A stretch of DNA of 64,000 nucleotides, taken from NCBI RefSeq assembly GCF_018687715.1, contig NC_056761.1, positions 19,494,001 through 19,558,000 on the forward strand, in the 5' to 3' direction. The DNA comes from Carya illinoinensis. Taxonomy: Eukaryota > Streptophyta > Magnoliopsida > Fagales > Juglandaceae. Made by a program: the position numbers and the translations under genes. This document shows, piece after piece, positions 1 through 11,280 of the stretch. Positions within the stretch are counted from its first letter, which is position 1. Each line of letters starts with the position of its first letter. Under the pieces are notes generated by a model. That model had not been told where the DNA came from, searched no databases, and saw only the letters and a list, made by a program, of their open reading frames with translations.

Positions 1-1560
1 CATCCAAACTAAATTTCAACTTTTTCATTGCCTTTAGCATGTAGTCGTGTTTCTTGCAAAAACATGACCTCGAGACCTTCCCTTCTGGCTAAGTCATGAA
101 GGATTCAAATTCCCTCTAGGTTCCCAAGTCCACGAGAATTCTAGTTTAATACGATCATTGGTCCCAGCAGGGTTGATATACAGCCTTTGCCAATCTTAAA
201 GCATTTAAAGCATCCCTCACCTCCTCAGCTGCATCATGATCACTTCCATAACCTTGGTCCTTCTCAATAAATTTTTATTTTTTTTGTGTTTTGTTGTTTT
301 AAAACCAAACTACTAACATCTTCCGTAGTTCTCTTCTTACTTAAAAGTTCAATATGGGACTCAAAATGTTTACCCGATGCTCGTGCATGTTTCTTCCATA
401 AGTGTGTCTTTTGTTTTACTTGTTAGGACCTTGAAAGTTGTTGGACTAGTGTCTCCTCTGAATGGGCCTAATCCCAAAGGTCAAAGCCAGTAAGTTTTGG
501 CCCATCCACCCCTTGACCCTCTATTCCCACTTTACTTTCCATGTAAAGCTCGTTCTCCTTCCTCGCATCACCATATTTATCTTGTTGCCCCTTAGCACTC
601 AAATCTATCTCATTTGGCATAGTATCCGTTACAATGAAAACATTTCCTTTTCTAGGCCTTTCTTCCTCACATTTCTCCATCATTACATTTCCTTTATAAG
701 ACTCTTCCCTCCTGTGATCACTCCCTTGATATCCACCTAAACTCTTGCACCTTCCTTCACCAACAGTTAACTTCGAATTTGTGTCCTTGTCGGAGATTTT
801 ACATTTTCCTCGGCTCCACCACTCATCACCATACTCTATCTTACCTCCTTTCTATTACTCTTTTCCGTTGTACTATACTTCCCCACCTAATTTTCACGCC
901 TTCTTCTACCACCCAAGTCTGCAGGTAGCCAAGGCCTAAATTATTTTGATTCACTATTGAGTTGAGGAGATTGTTTACAAACCTCCCCTTCATGTATTAT
1001 TCTACCAAATTTGAAGCAAAATCTCAGTAATTTTTCATATTGCAGGTGGATCTAATACTTAGCACCATTAACGGTAATCATTCTCCCTCTTGCTAGAGGT
1101 TTGTTGAGATCCATGAGAATCTTCACCCTCAAAAAGTTTCCTCACCACATATCATCATCATCAACTTCCACAACCCCCATAGACCTCTCCAATGTTTCCC
1201 CACACTCTCGGTTTATTGCCACCAAAGGCATATTATGGAATTGAACCCATAAAATCGCTTTATCAAATTTCATCATGCTAGGCTAATAAACCCTTGAAAT
1301 GGTTAATCATGAAAAACTATTGTCGAAAAACTAAGGTCTTCCATCCTCCACTTGCTTTTTATCTGCATGAGTGGCAAATGTAATAATAAAAACATTTGTC
1401 CCTACTTTCTTGAAAGTTGCTGGTTTGCTCAATCTCAAGATCTTTGCTATCGTTGACTCAACAATATATCTAACAAAGTTTTCAAATTTGTTTTTACCCA
1501 AAACACACTTAATATGGTGGTTTGTGTATAAGGAAAGGAAATCGTTTGACTAGTAAGTAC
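1..1560 (-). mobile_element. LINE (L1-type) fragment, ORF1 C-terminal half and start of ORF2
   Basis: Read on the minus strand, 1265-1070 encodes a degenerate DUF4283-type ORF1 segment (WVQFHNMPL, then a block of acidic residues, then LRVKILMDLNKPLARGR), the typical nucleic-acid-binding N-terminal region of plant LINE ORF1. Further downstream, an ATG at 158-156 opens an endonuclease-like ORF2 start (WNSRGLGN-type motif and VMFLQETRL), which runs off the window edge. Several stop codons interrupt both parts, so it is dead. It belongs to the same broad family as the LINEs at 25.7 kb and 56.8 kb. The upstream (right) boundary is approximate. Confidence 0.75.
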
Positions 1561-2450
1561 ATAATCCCACGTGAAGCTTTCTTTCTCAATATGCAAATAA
1601 AGAAAACTTGGAATAAAGAAAAATATGTTATTTCACATTCAGCAAAAAAGTGTATAAGAAATCTTACATCGATATGACTTAAATCAGGGTTAAAATGGCA
1701 CTTAGAAACCTTTAAAAAAGAAAGCTACCACGTTCATTTTCAGCTTAACTTTATTTTTTTTGTCCTATTTTCATTTTCAACAAAGTTTCATTTTTTGGCC
1801 TACCTTCATTTTCTTAAGTTCATTATTAAAGCCTAACTTCAAATATATTATGCACAATGGCTTTGAATTTGTGTTGCATATTTTACAAATCTGGGCATAA
1901 CAAAAGTGTCCTGACTCAAAACTCAATGGTGGTAGTGATCCCTTAGATTACATCCATGATTAAAAATTACATACATCCATGAGTATACATTCGCATCATG
2001 TCTATCACAACCAGTTTGTGCATCATTATGCCACTTGAAAAAATCGTATCGACCTCACATTTGTGGTAACAGCTGAAAATTTATTGACCTCAACTAATTA
2101 AATGGCATTTCCTAAATATAACAAACAAAGAAAAACTACCGCATATTATATTTTTTGCATAAAAAGCACACCCCCAAGACCATTGTCTAGGATTGTCATC
2201 TGTCAATGATGTCTTCACCAATAACCGTTGACCACAATCACCTCATGCTAACACACAACCACTTGCTCTACCAACTTCACCAAATGTGTATAAGACCTTT
2301 CAGTATAATAATGCGAAAAAATAATAATTGTAAATAAACTCTTACCCAAATTCTTACACTTTGATAAATGTTTCAAGTACAAGAATGTGAGGGTTGGAAC
2401 CTACTTTCTTGTCTCCAATGATCTTGCTACAAAAATAAGATATAGAGAGG
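1561..2450. other. Intergenic, no gene recognised
   Basis: AT-rich DNA with only short random open frames. I see no domain, splice structure or clear repeat boundary. Confidence 0.5.
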
Positions 2451-3650
2451 AGAAGAAGATGATGTTTTTCAATGGCGCGAGACAAGTTGAAATGCAATCA
2501 AGCATACATAATGTTCAATGACAACACACAACCACGTTTTTGTGGGAAAGATGATAGTGGTGGATGGTGAGTGGTGGCAAAATCCAAGAGAAAATGCAAT
2601 AGTAGAGACCTTTGTGACCTTTTAATGCCATAAGGCTCATAGCAAGCATTGATGGAGATTGACGAGCAATGGCCGATGGAGGGTATGAGAGAGAGGACCA
2701 CGAAATAAAATGAAGGGTAGGCTTACTTCCTGCCCCTAGTAGGCAAGTAGCCGACCATCTCGCCCCCTGCACTAGCATGTGCGAGGGGCTGCATATGGAC
2801 CCTGGCACTTAGTTGCTAGACAAAAGGAAAGCCTTGCAACTTGTTCAGAATCCACAAAACAACCCAAATCCACAAATCCATTCAACAAACCTACATATCC
2901 ATCTACCAAATCCACAAAGAAAACCTAAAATACAGAAATACAAAAAAAAAAAAAAAAAGTAACATCTTATAGTAAAAAAAAAAAAAAAAAAGGTAAATAC
3001 AGACCACATCGTCATCGTGGTTGTGGGTTTGAGCATGACTATGACTGGCCATGGGTCTACGTAGATACCCACGATCCGTCGTGACTGTAGTTCTCAAAGC
3101 AAACCCACAACCACGTCATGGCCTATGGCTTAGGGCAGAGAACCACTGCTAGTCATGATTTTGGTTCTTTGCTTAGACTCATGGCCATGCTATGGCCCAT
3201 GGGTATCTCATGGAGAACCACCTTGAAGAAGAAGAAGTGGAGGAGAATGAGAAGAGAATAGAATTGGAAGAAGAAGAAGAAGAAGCAAAAAAGAAGAAGA
3301 TGAGGAGGAGGAAAAGACATGTTGCGAGGTTGAGGCAAATGACGAAGGAGGAGATGAGGTGATGAAGAAGGAGGAGATGAAGAAGATGGGGATGCAAGAG
3401 ATAATGAGAGAGAATAGACAATGGAAGAAATGAAAAAGTTAAGGATTTTCTTCTTATATACCCTATGTGGGCAGACAGGTGGGGCTACTGGGCTACTGAC
3501 CCGCAACTAGCACCTGCTTCTAATCTTTTAATCAAATCCTATTTGTTTGTCAACTTGAGCCAGGTGGGCATGTAGGGGCAGGAGGATGGGTCAAGGTAGA
3601 TCGAAGATGGGGAGCCCATCCAACATGCCTAATGGAGGGACATCTCAATT
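2451..3650. repeat. Low-complexity intergenic stretch (A runs and GAA/GAG-rich tract)
   Basis: Two adenine runs occur at 2941-2992, and a purine-rich GAA/GAG tract covers about 3220-3430. Open frames on the minus strand here are Ser/Pro/Phe-rich translations of this simple sequence and are not convincing genes. Nothing else is recognised. Confidence 0.5.
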
Positions 3651-3654
3651 TTAT

Positions 3655-3822
3655 GTTTGGGTAGTGAGAAGTGTTAATAAGAATAGTGAAAAGTAATAAT
3701 AAAATATTAAATAGTAGTAAAAAGTAATGAATAATACTAATAAATAGATAAAAAGTAATAATAAAGTAATAAATAGTGATAGAGTATTCTAAAAATACCT
3801 GAGATATTCTTAATACCCAAAC
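3655..3822. mobile_element. MITE-like element with inverted ends
   Basis: A 168-bp AT-rich segment begins GTTTGGGTA and ends TACCCAAAC, a perfect 9-bp terminal inverted repeat, and the complementarity continues imperfectly inward. There is no coding content. The TSD is unclear, so the superfamily is not assigned. Confidence 0.6.
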
Positions 3823-4700
3823 CTAAATATAAAAGAATTTAAAATTTGAATACTTTTTTTTATTATTTACAAAAGTCAAATAAGCTATTAATGTTTTTGG
3901 CTGATGTGGCATATACGTTAGCATGTGGAAGAGTCCCCGTTAACATTTGCGTGGGAGAATCATTATTGAAGGAAAATTATTCAACATCTATGTAAAAGAA
4001 TATAAAGTAAAGAATAATGGTATATCTAAAATTTACCACTTAGATGATTTTAATGACGTGGCATCATATGTTTTATTAAAAAAATAAAAGAAAAAACATA
4101 AATACAAAAGTGATAGAAAACATTTAAGTGTACGTTTGAAATTGTGGTAAAAAATATAACTTATAACTTATAATTTAAGTAACAAGTTCTATTATTAAAA
4201 GTTTATTTATTGTTTGGTAACTATATGTTTAAAGTACTTTTAAATATATTATATTTATTTAGAAACAAATTAAAAAAATACTTTGTGAGATAGAAATGAC
4301 AATAATTTGAGTTTTTAAAGATTATGAACATATTTTTAAAAGTTTGAAAGTTGTAATTATTTAAAAATTATATGATTGTTTTCATCCATTGACAATCTTT
4401 TTAAAATTTAAATTACATTTCGGATTATCAGAAAAAGTGCGTTTAAAGAAAAGTACAAAATGATATTTTTCTTCAAACATATTTTTTAACTTATTTGAAA
4501 TTAAAAATTACTTTAATATGCAACACCTAAATAATTTTTTTTAAAGAGTTTTTAAGACTATTAAACATATTTTAAGACTCCAAACGTAATCCCAAATGGA
4601 CTCTAAAATGCAAACACGAAAGTGGTAAAAAGATTTGATGGCTAGCACTTTTCTAGAGAAAATAAAAAAATATGGCAAGAATTGCCACGTGCATCACGTT
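3823..4700. other. AT-rich intergenic DNA
   Basis: No gene, RNA or bounded repeat could be supported here. Confidence 0.5.
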
Positions 4701-4703
4701 GGA

Positions 4704-4722
4704 ATATATATATATATATATA
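4704..4722. repeat. (TA)n microsatellite
   Basis: An uninterrupted TA dinucleotide run. Confidence 0.85.
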
Positions 4723-4736
4723 GTGAATTGATATGC

Positions 4737-4925
4737 ATGTTTGAATAATTAAAATATTTTATCTCATTTTATTATTATAATATTTTAAAATTTTTATAAA
4801 AAATATAAAAAATTAATTAATTTTTTAAAAAAATTTGTAAATATTAATAATATTTTTAATTAATATTTTAATAATATTTTATTTAATTTTAACGTTATTA
4901 TTCTCATCTCCTATCAACCCAAACC
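4737..4925. mobile_element. AT-rich MITE, same family as 23648-23850
   Basis: Begins TGTTTGAATAATTAAAAT and ends near ATCAACCCAAACC. The interior (TTTTATCTCA, ATTATTATAAT, TTTTAAAATTTT blocks in order) matches the copy upstream of the NPR gene. It lies just upstream of the Rab5-like locus and abuts its putative promoter. Boundaries are approximate. Confidence 0.5.
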
Positions 4926-7050
4926 ACACTTCAAACGTGTGAGAGAGGCTGTCGCTTTCGTGTACGGTTTGGGGACTCTTTCGTGGAAAGAGCGAGGGGG
5001 GTTAGCTGGGAATCCTTCCTTGTGCGTTTGCTAATTGCTTAAACCCCTCTTCCTTGTCAACACTTATTTGATTTTCGTTTGTAGTTCTTATCATTTATTT
5101 TTATACTTCAATCGATTACAGAATGGCTACCACTGGGAACAAGAACATTAATGCCAAATTGGTGAGCATTTTCACTTGATGCAAATCATGATATGGGTTT
5201 GACTTGATTCTGCATAAATTTAATTCACTTGTTGATAAATGTGATGTAAATTGTGACGTGGATTTTGCTTAATTCTTGAGAATATTGTTTGCGTTTGGAT
5301 TATTTTGATGCAAATTTTAATACTTGTCTGGCTTGATCCTCAAGAACTTTATTTTCCAGTTCACAATTTCGATGCAAATTCTAATTTTGGTGTGGTTTGA
5401 GTCTCAAGAATTTTGTTCAGGTGTCATGATGGATTTGATTACAAAATCTGATAGGTCAGCCTTAGATCTCAGGGATTTTGATTTCGTGGTGCATAATTTT
5501 GATGAAAATTCTGTTGGGGGTCGGTCTTAATTAATTATCATGGGTTATATTTCTGTTGAACATTATTTTCATGCAATGTCTGACGGGTAAGGCTTATTTT
5601 CTCAAGTTTCTTTCTTAGATTGTGCGTTTATGTTTATATATTTCTTATCTACGGTCTGATATGGGTTTGCTTTTAAATCTTTTTTTTTTTTTTAAAGCAG
5701 ATTTTAGTATAGCTCTGGGTAACTTTTTGTATTTCTTAATGAATAGGAAGTCATATTTTGAAGTTAGGGTTTAGGTCATTCTTTCTTTTTTCAACTGCTT
5801 TGAGATGATCCTGAGTTACACAAAAGTAATGTTTGATGTTTTGCTTCAGGTGCTTCTGGGTGATGTTGGAGCTGGGAAGTCTAGTTTAGTCTTGCGCTTT
5901 GTTAAAGGGCAATTTATTGAATTTCAGGTTTGGTGCTGCTAATAAGATGTATCTATCGCGTTCTCAATTTAAGCATCTGGCTCTTTGATCCTGGAGGATG
6001 ACATTATGTCATATTAACTCTGTAGGAATCAACCATAGGTGCTGCCTTTTTCTCACAAACTTGGCTGTCAATGATGAGACTGTAAAATTTGAGGTTTGGG
6101 ATATAGCAGGTCAAGAGAGATACCATAGCTTGGCTCCTATGTACTACAGAGGAGCTGCTGCTGCAATTATCGTGTATGATATTACAAACCAAGTAAGTCC
6201 ATCATGAGAAATGAAATTTGATTTTAAAGAATATATACTACCTCTGATTCTCTCTCTTTGCAACATTATACAATTTATCAAATTAATAATAAGAGGATAG
6301 ATTCAACTACACATGGGGGGCTAGGATTTTATACAATTACGACCAATTTATAGCTTTGGATTTTATTTTTATATATGTGAATTCTTATAAAATCTTGGGA
6401 ATAAAATCTCTTATTACTTATCAAAACAAATTCTTATAAAGCATTCTTTATATCTGTGAAAAAGTCAATTTGCCCTATTTTGATATTTCTCGATATAGAT
6501 GTAGTGATGTACATTCCTAAAGTATGCATGCAATTATGTAAAAAAATTTCTATGATTTGCATTAGAAATGATAGAACAAAAAACTAAATTAAGGAGCAGT
6601 AAGTCTAAAAAAGAATGCTTTTCATTTCATATGAAAGTAGAATTGATATTCCCTTAGAAAGGAGTACTGAGAGAAAGGGAAGTCATTAGAACGTTTGCTT
6701 TGAAATTGCCCGGTATCCCTTAAAAGCCCACCATGTTCTTGATGTTATAGATCTTGAAACTGAAATATGTTTTATTTTGATATGAGATCATGGGCTAAAG
6801 CAAATGCTTAAAGCTAAAGCAATTATGTAATATCCACATAGGTCTCAGAGCGGTATTTATTAAAATTTTATATTCATGGGCAAAAGCAAATGATTTAGGC
6901 TAGTTACTGACGGCTTCATTACTGTACTTCAACTTAAGCAAAGTTTTTAATTTTGTTTTCTTCTCTTTTAGGCCTCATTTGAGCGAGCAAAAAAATTGGT
7001 CCAAGAACTTAAAGCACAAGGTAGTGTTTACATTTTGTGTTGTACTATAG

Positions 7051-8029
7051 AAAAGTAAGGGAAAAAAAAAAACCGGTAAACCGCACCGGTGGGTCCGGTC
7101 GGGTTCAAAACCGGTTCAGTCCTGCTGATTCCATTTTTCTCAAAACGGTCAAAACCAGTCTAGTTCTGATTTTTCATTTTCTAACACTGAACTGAACCGG
7201 GCTGGACCAATTCATATATATATATATATTTTAACTTTATATATTATATAAAATATTTTTATATTATATATAATTTATATATATAATATATAATTATGTA
7301 TAAAATATGCTAAATTGCTAATTAATATAACATTAAATTTTAAAATCCTATCATTCATGTAGAATAATGATCTAATAATATAAAATTAATACAAAATTGG
7401 ATATAACATAAAATTAATCTTATAAATATAGATATAACATTTGATATAACATTATCATTAAAAATTTAAATTTTATAACGTTAATATAACGTAAAATTTT
7501 AATCTTAAACATGAATATTTGATCATATGTTATTAATATAAACTTTACATATATATTAAGGATAAATACCTTTTATAGCATAATAAATTATAATATATAT
7601 TCTTTTTAATAAATAAATTTCTCTACACCTGATCATACACACTCATATAAAAAGTGTATGTAACCATAATATTATCACTAACATCTATAAGCAAATATAT
7701 ATAAATAAGTTAGACACTAAGGTATTATCACTAACATATTATCATTGACATACATAATCAAATACAATATCACTATATGATACTATTATATATATTTATA
7801 CTAAGACTAATAATAATACTATTAATAGTACACTATATATAAATAACTATATAAATCACTATAGTATTAGTATAACATATGATTCTATAGTATTATTAAT
7901 TATACTATATTATCACTAACATATAGTATTAATTGATAACATAGAGCATGCTTTTCTCAAAATTGGTATATACCAGTTTGGTTCTAAAATATGTCCAAAA
8001 CTAGACCGAACCAAACCAGTTACACCCCT
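7051..8029. mobile_element. AT-rich MITE-like insertion in Rab intron 4
   Basis: The left end carries repeated ACCGGT and CCGGTT motifs. The right end (GAACCAAACCAGTTACACCCCTA) is roughly their inverse complement, a pattern seen in hAT-type non-autonomous elements that begin TAGGGGTG. The interior is almost pure A/T with many TATA blocks. The left terminus is degraded and no TSD is evident. Confidence 0.5.
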
Positions 8030-8449
8030 ATGCATGCTTTTACACATATATACCTCTCTCTATCTCTTCAAGTGGTGGCATATAATGGCCCTACATTTGA
8101 TTCTGTGACATCATTGACTGAACATACTTGTATTAATTTCAATGAAAGAATATTAACTTGTATTATTAACTGTTTTTGGTAGCATTATTTCTTCTTTTAT
8201 TTCTTAAATAATGTTTCCTTTTCATTTTTGTTGCCACAAGGCAATCCAAATATAGTCATGGCACTGGCTGGTAACAAAGCAGATTTGCTAGATATGAGAA
8301 AGGTGGCAGTAGAGGCAAGTACATCATTCTTGCCATACTTAATGCACCTCATCATTGTTAGTAAAGCCTGCAATACGTTCACACTATTGCAGCGTAATGG
8401 CTCATGCCTAGAGGTGAGGGTGTTTGGTAAAATTAATTGTCTTAGAGAA

Positions 8450-8669
8450 ACCATTAGGGGCCTTGGTCTTGGAGGTATGCTCCCTGGCCTCCAGATCTAA
8501 TGTTTGAACCCTTATGTGCAAACAATTTCTAGGAGTCACGTTCCAACGGTGAATAGCCAATGGTTTACCTAATCTATGTGTAGGGGACACGTTACGCGGG
8601 TCCATGGTTTAACTAGGTAAAAGACATGTTGTGTTTGTACGGTTTCCGGGATTTCTTGCTATAAAAAAG
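8450..8669 (+). mobile_element. tRNA-derived SINE in Rab intron 5
   Basis: The 220-bp element has the SINE-like opening CCATTAGGGGCCTTGGTCTTGG and a region like the pol III B box (GTTTGAACCC). It ends in a short A run before the repeat. It is flanked by a perfect 13-bp TSD, TTGTCTTAGAGAA, at 8437-8449 and 8670-8682. Its internal part differs from the copy at 10705, so it may be a subfamily. Confidence 0.8.
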
Positions 8670-9229
8670 TTGTCTTAGAGAATATGTATAATTATTTGCT
8701 TCATGATTTTGCAAGATTAAGAAAGAATGGATATAATTATAGAAGTTGACATACTTGTAACAAATAATAATAATGGAAGTTGACATGCTTTTTGGACAAA
8801 TTCTTGTGTAATTTATGCTATTTTTTGTATGCTTGACTCTAATCCTCTCAGAAAAATAGAAACTTTTGCTGAAACAAGAGAAATTATATGGGTCAGATTA
8901 AAAGTAAAAAAATTATGTAAAAAGTGATGGCAGATGTGACTTTTGGTGTAAGAAAATGAGGGAAAACATGGAGGAGAAAACCAAAGAACGGGAATTGTGG
9001 GCTAAAGTCATGACCTTCCACTCCCTTTTAATTTTATTCCACAGATGATAGATATAGGTTTTTGTTATCAATTTGTATCAGTTTGATTGAAAGTATAATT
9101 ATGGATTTTTAAAGTATGTAGGGACTTGATTGACTTAAAATTTGAAAATTTTAGGGACCAAATTGGAGTTGTGTATGGCCAAGGACTAAAATAGGTGTTT
9201 GCCCAACATTATTCCCGTCTTGTTAAATT

Positions 9230-10094
9230 TAGGTTGGTAATATATGAAATGATCCATGAACTCAACACAAAAAAAGCAGATTTTGGTCAAAACGGGTTGA
9301 CCCGATAATACATGATTGATAAACAGGTCAACTCGTAAAACCTATAATCAACTGGTATAACACTAATAATTTTTTTTTTTCAAATTTAATAAAAATAAAT
9401 GATTATCCCACAGAGGAAAGCCACAGAGAAAGGCTACCAATGTTGGTTTTTATTTTTTTAGTTAATGGTTAAGGAAGTGTTTTTTAATGAATTTGTGGTT
9501 TTTTTTTAAATGTTTGAAAGGGATTTAAAAAAATGCTTAAAAAATCAAAATTAAAAAAAAAAATACATTTTACACTTCTCGGTAGAAAATCTCGGGACCA
9601 TCTCTCAGTGACCCTAGCAGTCCCTTTTAATAAATATTTAGTTTTATATGCCTTTATTGTTGTTGGGATGTAATATGAATATTTGTATTTGACTACTTAA
9701 TATCTCAAACTATTAATTTTTTTTGTTAGTATATAATTTTATTTTATGACAATATTAATTTTCTTATATATTATTTGTTTGAATATTGATGATAAAATAA
9801 TTTATCATGAATTCAGTTGTAATTATAAATGATTTATATAGTTATCCTTGTATTATATATGAAAGTATATTAATTGTGTTAACAAACAACTATTTGGGTT
9901 ATCTCAACTCATTTATATGAAACGGGTTAAACGGGTAGTGTCTAGTTTAGTCCTATAAAAGTTAATCATTAAACAGGTTATGGGGGTTGTGTCATGTCAC
10001 CCGTTATTTATATAGGTCTTTAATTAAATGGATTGTGTTCGGTTTGACCTCTAATACCATTACATGACACTCACGAAACGAATTGTCAGCCCTA
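9230..10094. mobile_element. Non-autonomous hAT-like element in Rab intron 5
   Basis: The 865-bp element starts TAGGTTGGTAAT and ends ATTGTCAGCCCTA, which are imperfect inverted termini. It is flanked by 8-bp direct repeats GTTAAATT (9222-9229) and GTTAAATC (10095-10102), as expected for hAT elements. The interior contains CGGGTT/AACCCG-type motifs near both ends and no coding sequence. Confidence 0.65.
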
Positions 10095-10704
10095 GTTAAA
10101 TCTGGTTAAGCAGCTGATTTCTTCCCATGTTGGTGAAAAAAAGAATGACATGTATAGGAAACGAAATCGGTATGCTATGTCCATTACACATCTTTTTTGG
10201 GTACGTGGAGAAAGCGAGCTCCCCATGTCTATTCCATACATAAGGGTTTGGTAATGTACTTTTTTTCCTTGGAGACTTTATATATTTCGTCATTGAAGGG
10301 ATTATGTTTATTAGTTTTTGACTAGATCTCAGGCTAGAACTCGCTTCTTGTTAACAGATTATTATTTTAGTTTCATGTCAGTCTACATGTTTTACGTTTA
10401 TTAGTTTGTGTGTTTCTTATGTGATTGCTACTTTGTTACAGGAAGCACAAGCATATGCTCAGGAGAATGGCCTTTTTTTTATGGAAACCTATGCAAAAAC
10501 TGCAACTAATGTCAATGATGTCTTCTATGAGATAGGTATGTTCCTATGGTAGTTGTTTATGTCAATCAGCCCATCTTCTACAAGTGAAAACAATTTAAAT
10601 TGTATGCAGGCATCAATAAATCTTGCATTTAGCGTCTAAATTTTTTAGATCTGTTTGTCTTTGTACTTAAGTAGATAATGTTGGCTGGTAAGTTATTCAG
10701 GAAA

Positions 10705-10933
10705 TCCGTAGGGGTTGTCTCAAGTGGTAAAGATTTTGGGCTTAGGGGTATGCTCCCCCAGGTCTAAGGTTCAAATATCCTTAGGTGCAAACAATCTCTA
10801 GGATCTATAGGACTGGGAGATTTTCTCCTTAAATTACTCGAAGTGCACTGGCAGGAAATTTCTTGCTGAGGGCCTGTACACTCCCTGGATTAGTCAAGAC
10901 GCTGTACCTAAACATCCATTGCCAATAAAAAAA
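10705..10933 (+). mobile_element. tRNA-derived SINE in Rab last intron
   Basis: An A-box-like GTCTCAAGTGGTAAAG, a B-box-like GGTTCAAAT and a tail of A residues identify a pol III SINE. Imperfect 15-bp TSDs (AAGTTATTCAGGAAA at 10690-10704; AAGTTGCTCAGGAAA at 10934-10948) bound it. It lies about 240 bp upstream of the mutated splice acceptor of the last Rab exon. The same family occurs on the minus strand at 63625-63853. Confidence 0.85.
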
Positions 10934-11280
10934 AAGTTGCTCAGGAAAAAGTCTGTTGAAATGTCTGACGTTATTATGAAAATAATGCTGGAGAATTGCA
11001 AGGACCAACCTAATCTACCCAACATCTTTTTCAAAGCCAACATCTGCTATAATTGCAGGAACACAAAACTCCTATCTATAGGGCAGACAAATTGATCTGC
11101 TTGAGTGTTTGCACATGTCTGATCACTCTCTTTGAGAATATAACAATGAGCATTTTTTCGGTGTTTTTCTGTACAACAAAAAGACTACCTCGAGTGCAGC
11201 CAGTGCAGAACCCATCAGGAATGGTTCTTATGGATAACAGACCAGCAGAAAGGGTAACAAGTGCATCTTGTTGCTCTTAA

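Larger units (their letters stand above)
5123..11280 (+). pseudogene. RABF2: RABF2-type (plant Rab5) small GTPase, probably a decaying copy
   Basis: Rab5-type GTPases control early/late endosome and vacuolar trafficking. Seven exons line up with a 201-residue protein (family about 200): 5123-5161, 5850-5927, 6026-6192, 6972-7020, 8241-8314, 10442-10535 and 11177-11280. Visible motifs are P-loop GDVGAGKS (residues 17-24), the AGQE switch, NKAD (123-126) and a C-terminal SASCCS prenylation tail. The start is the N-terminal MATTGNKN-type motif.

Lesions: exon 3 is 167 nt where the frame needs 168, with a missing T near 6060; Thr66 in WDTAGQE is Ile (ATA, 6103-6105); Ser153 in ETSAK is Tyr (TAT, 10490-10492); and the last intron ends in AA (11175-11176) instead of AG. 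Intron 5 has a GC donor (8315). Introns carry SINEs and MITEs. An assembly error could explain the frameshift alone but not all four changes. Family identity is near certain; non-functionality is an inference. Confidence 0.85.

Noticed and set aside
3153..3506. 117-codon minus-strand frame
   Set aside because: Encoded by a purine-rich simple tract, giving Ser/Pro/Phe runs; no recognisable features.
7947..8041. GCATGCTTTT direct repeats as the TSD of a small element
   Set aside because: The sequence between them forms the end of the larger A/T-rich insertion, and its other end does not match; chance or internal duplication is as likely.
10705..10933. tRNA gene suggested by A- and B-box-like motifs
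   Set aside because: TSDs, an A tail and lack of a cloverleaf show a SINE. The same holds for 8450-8669, 57354-57532 and 63625-63853.
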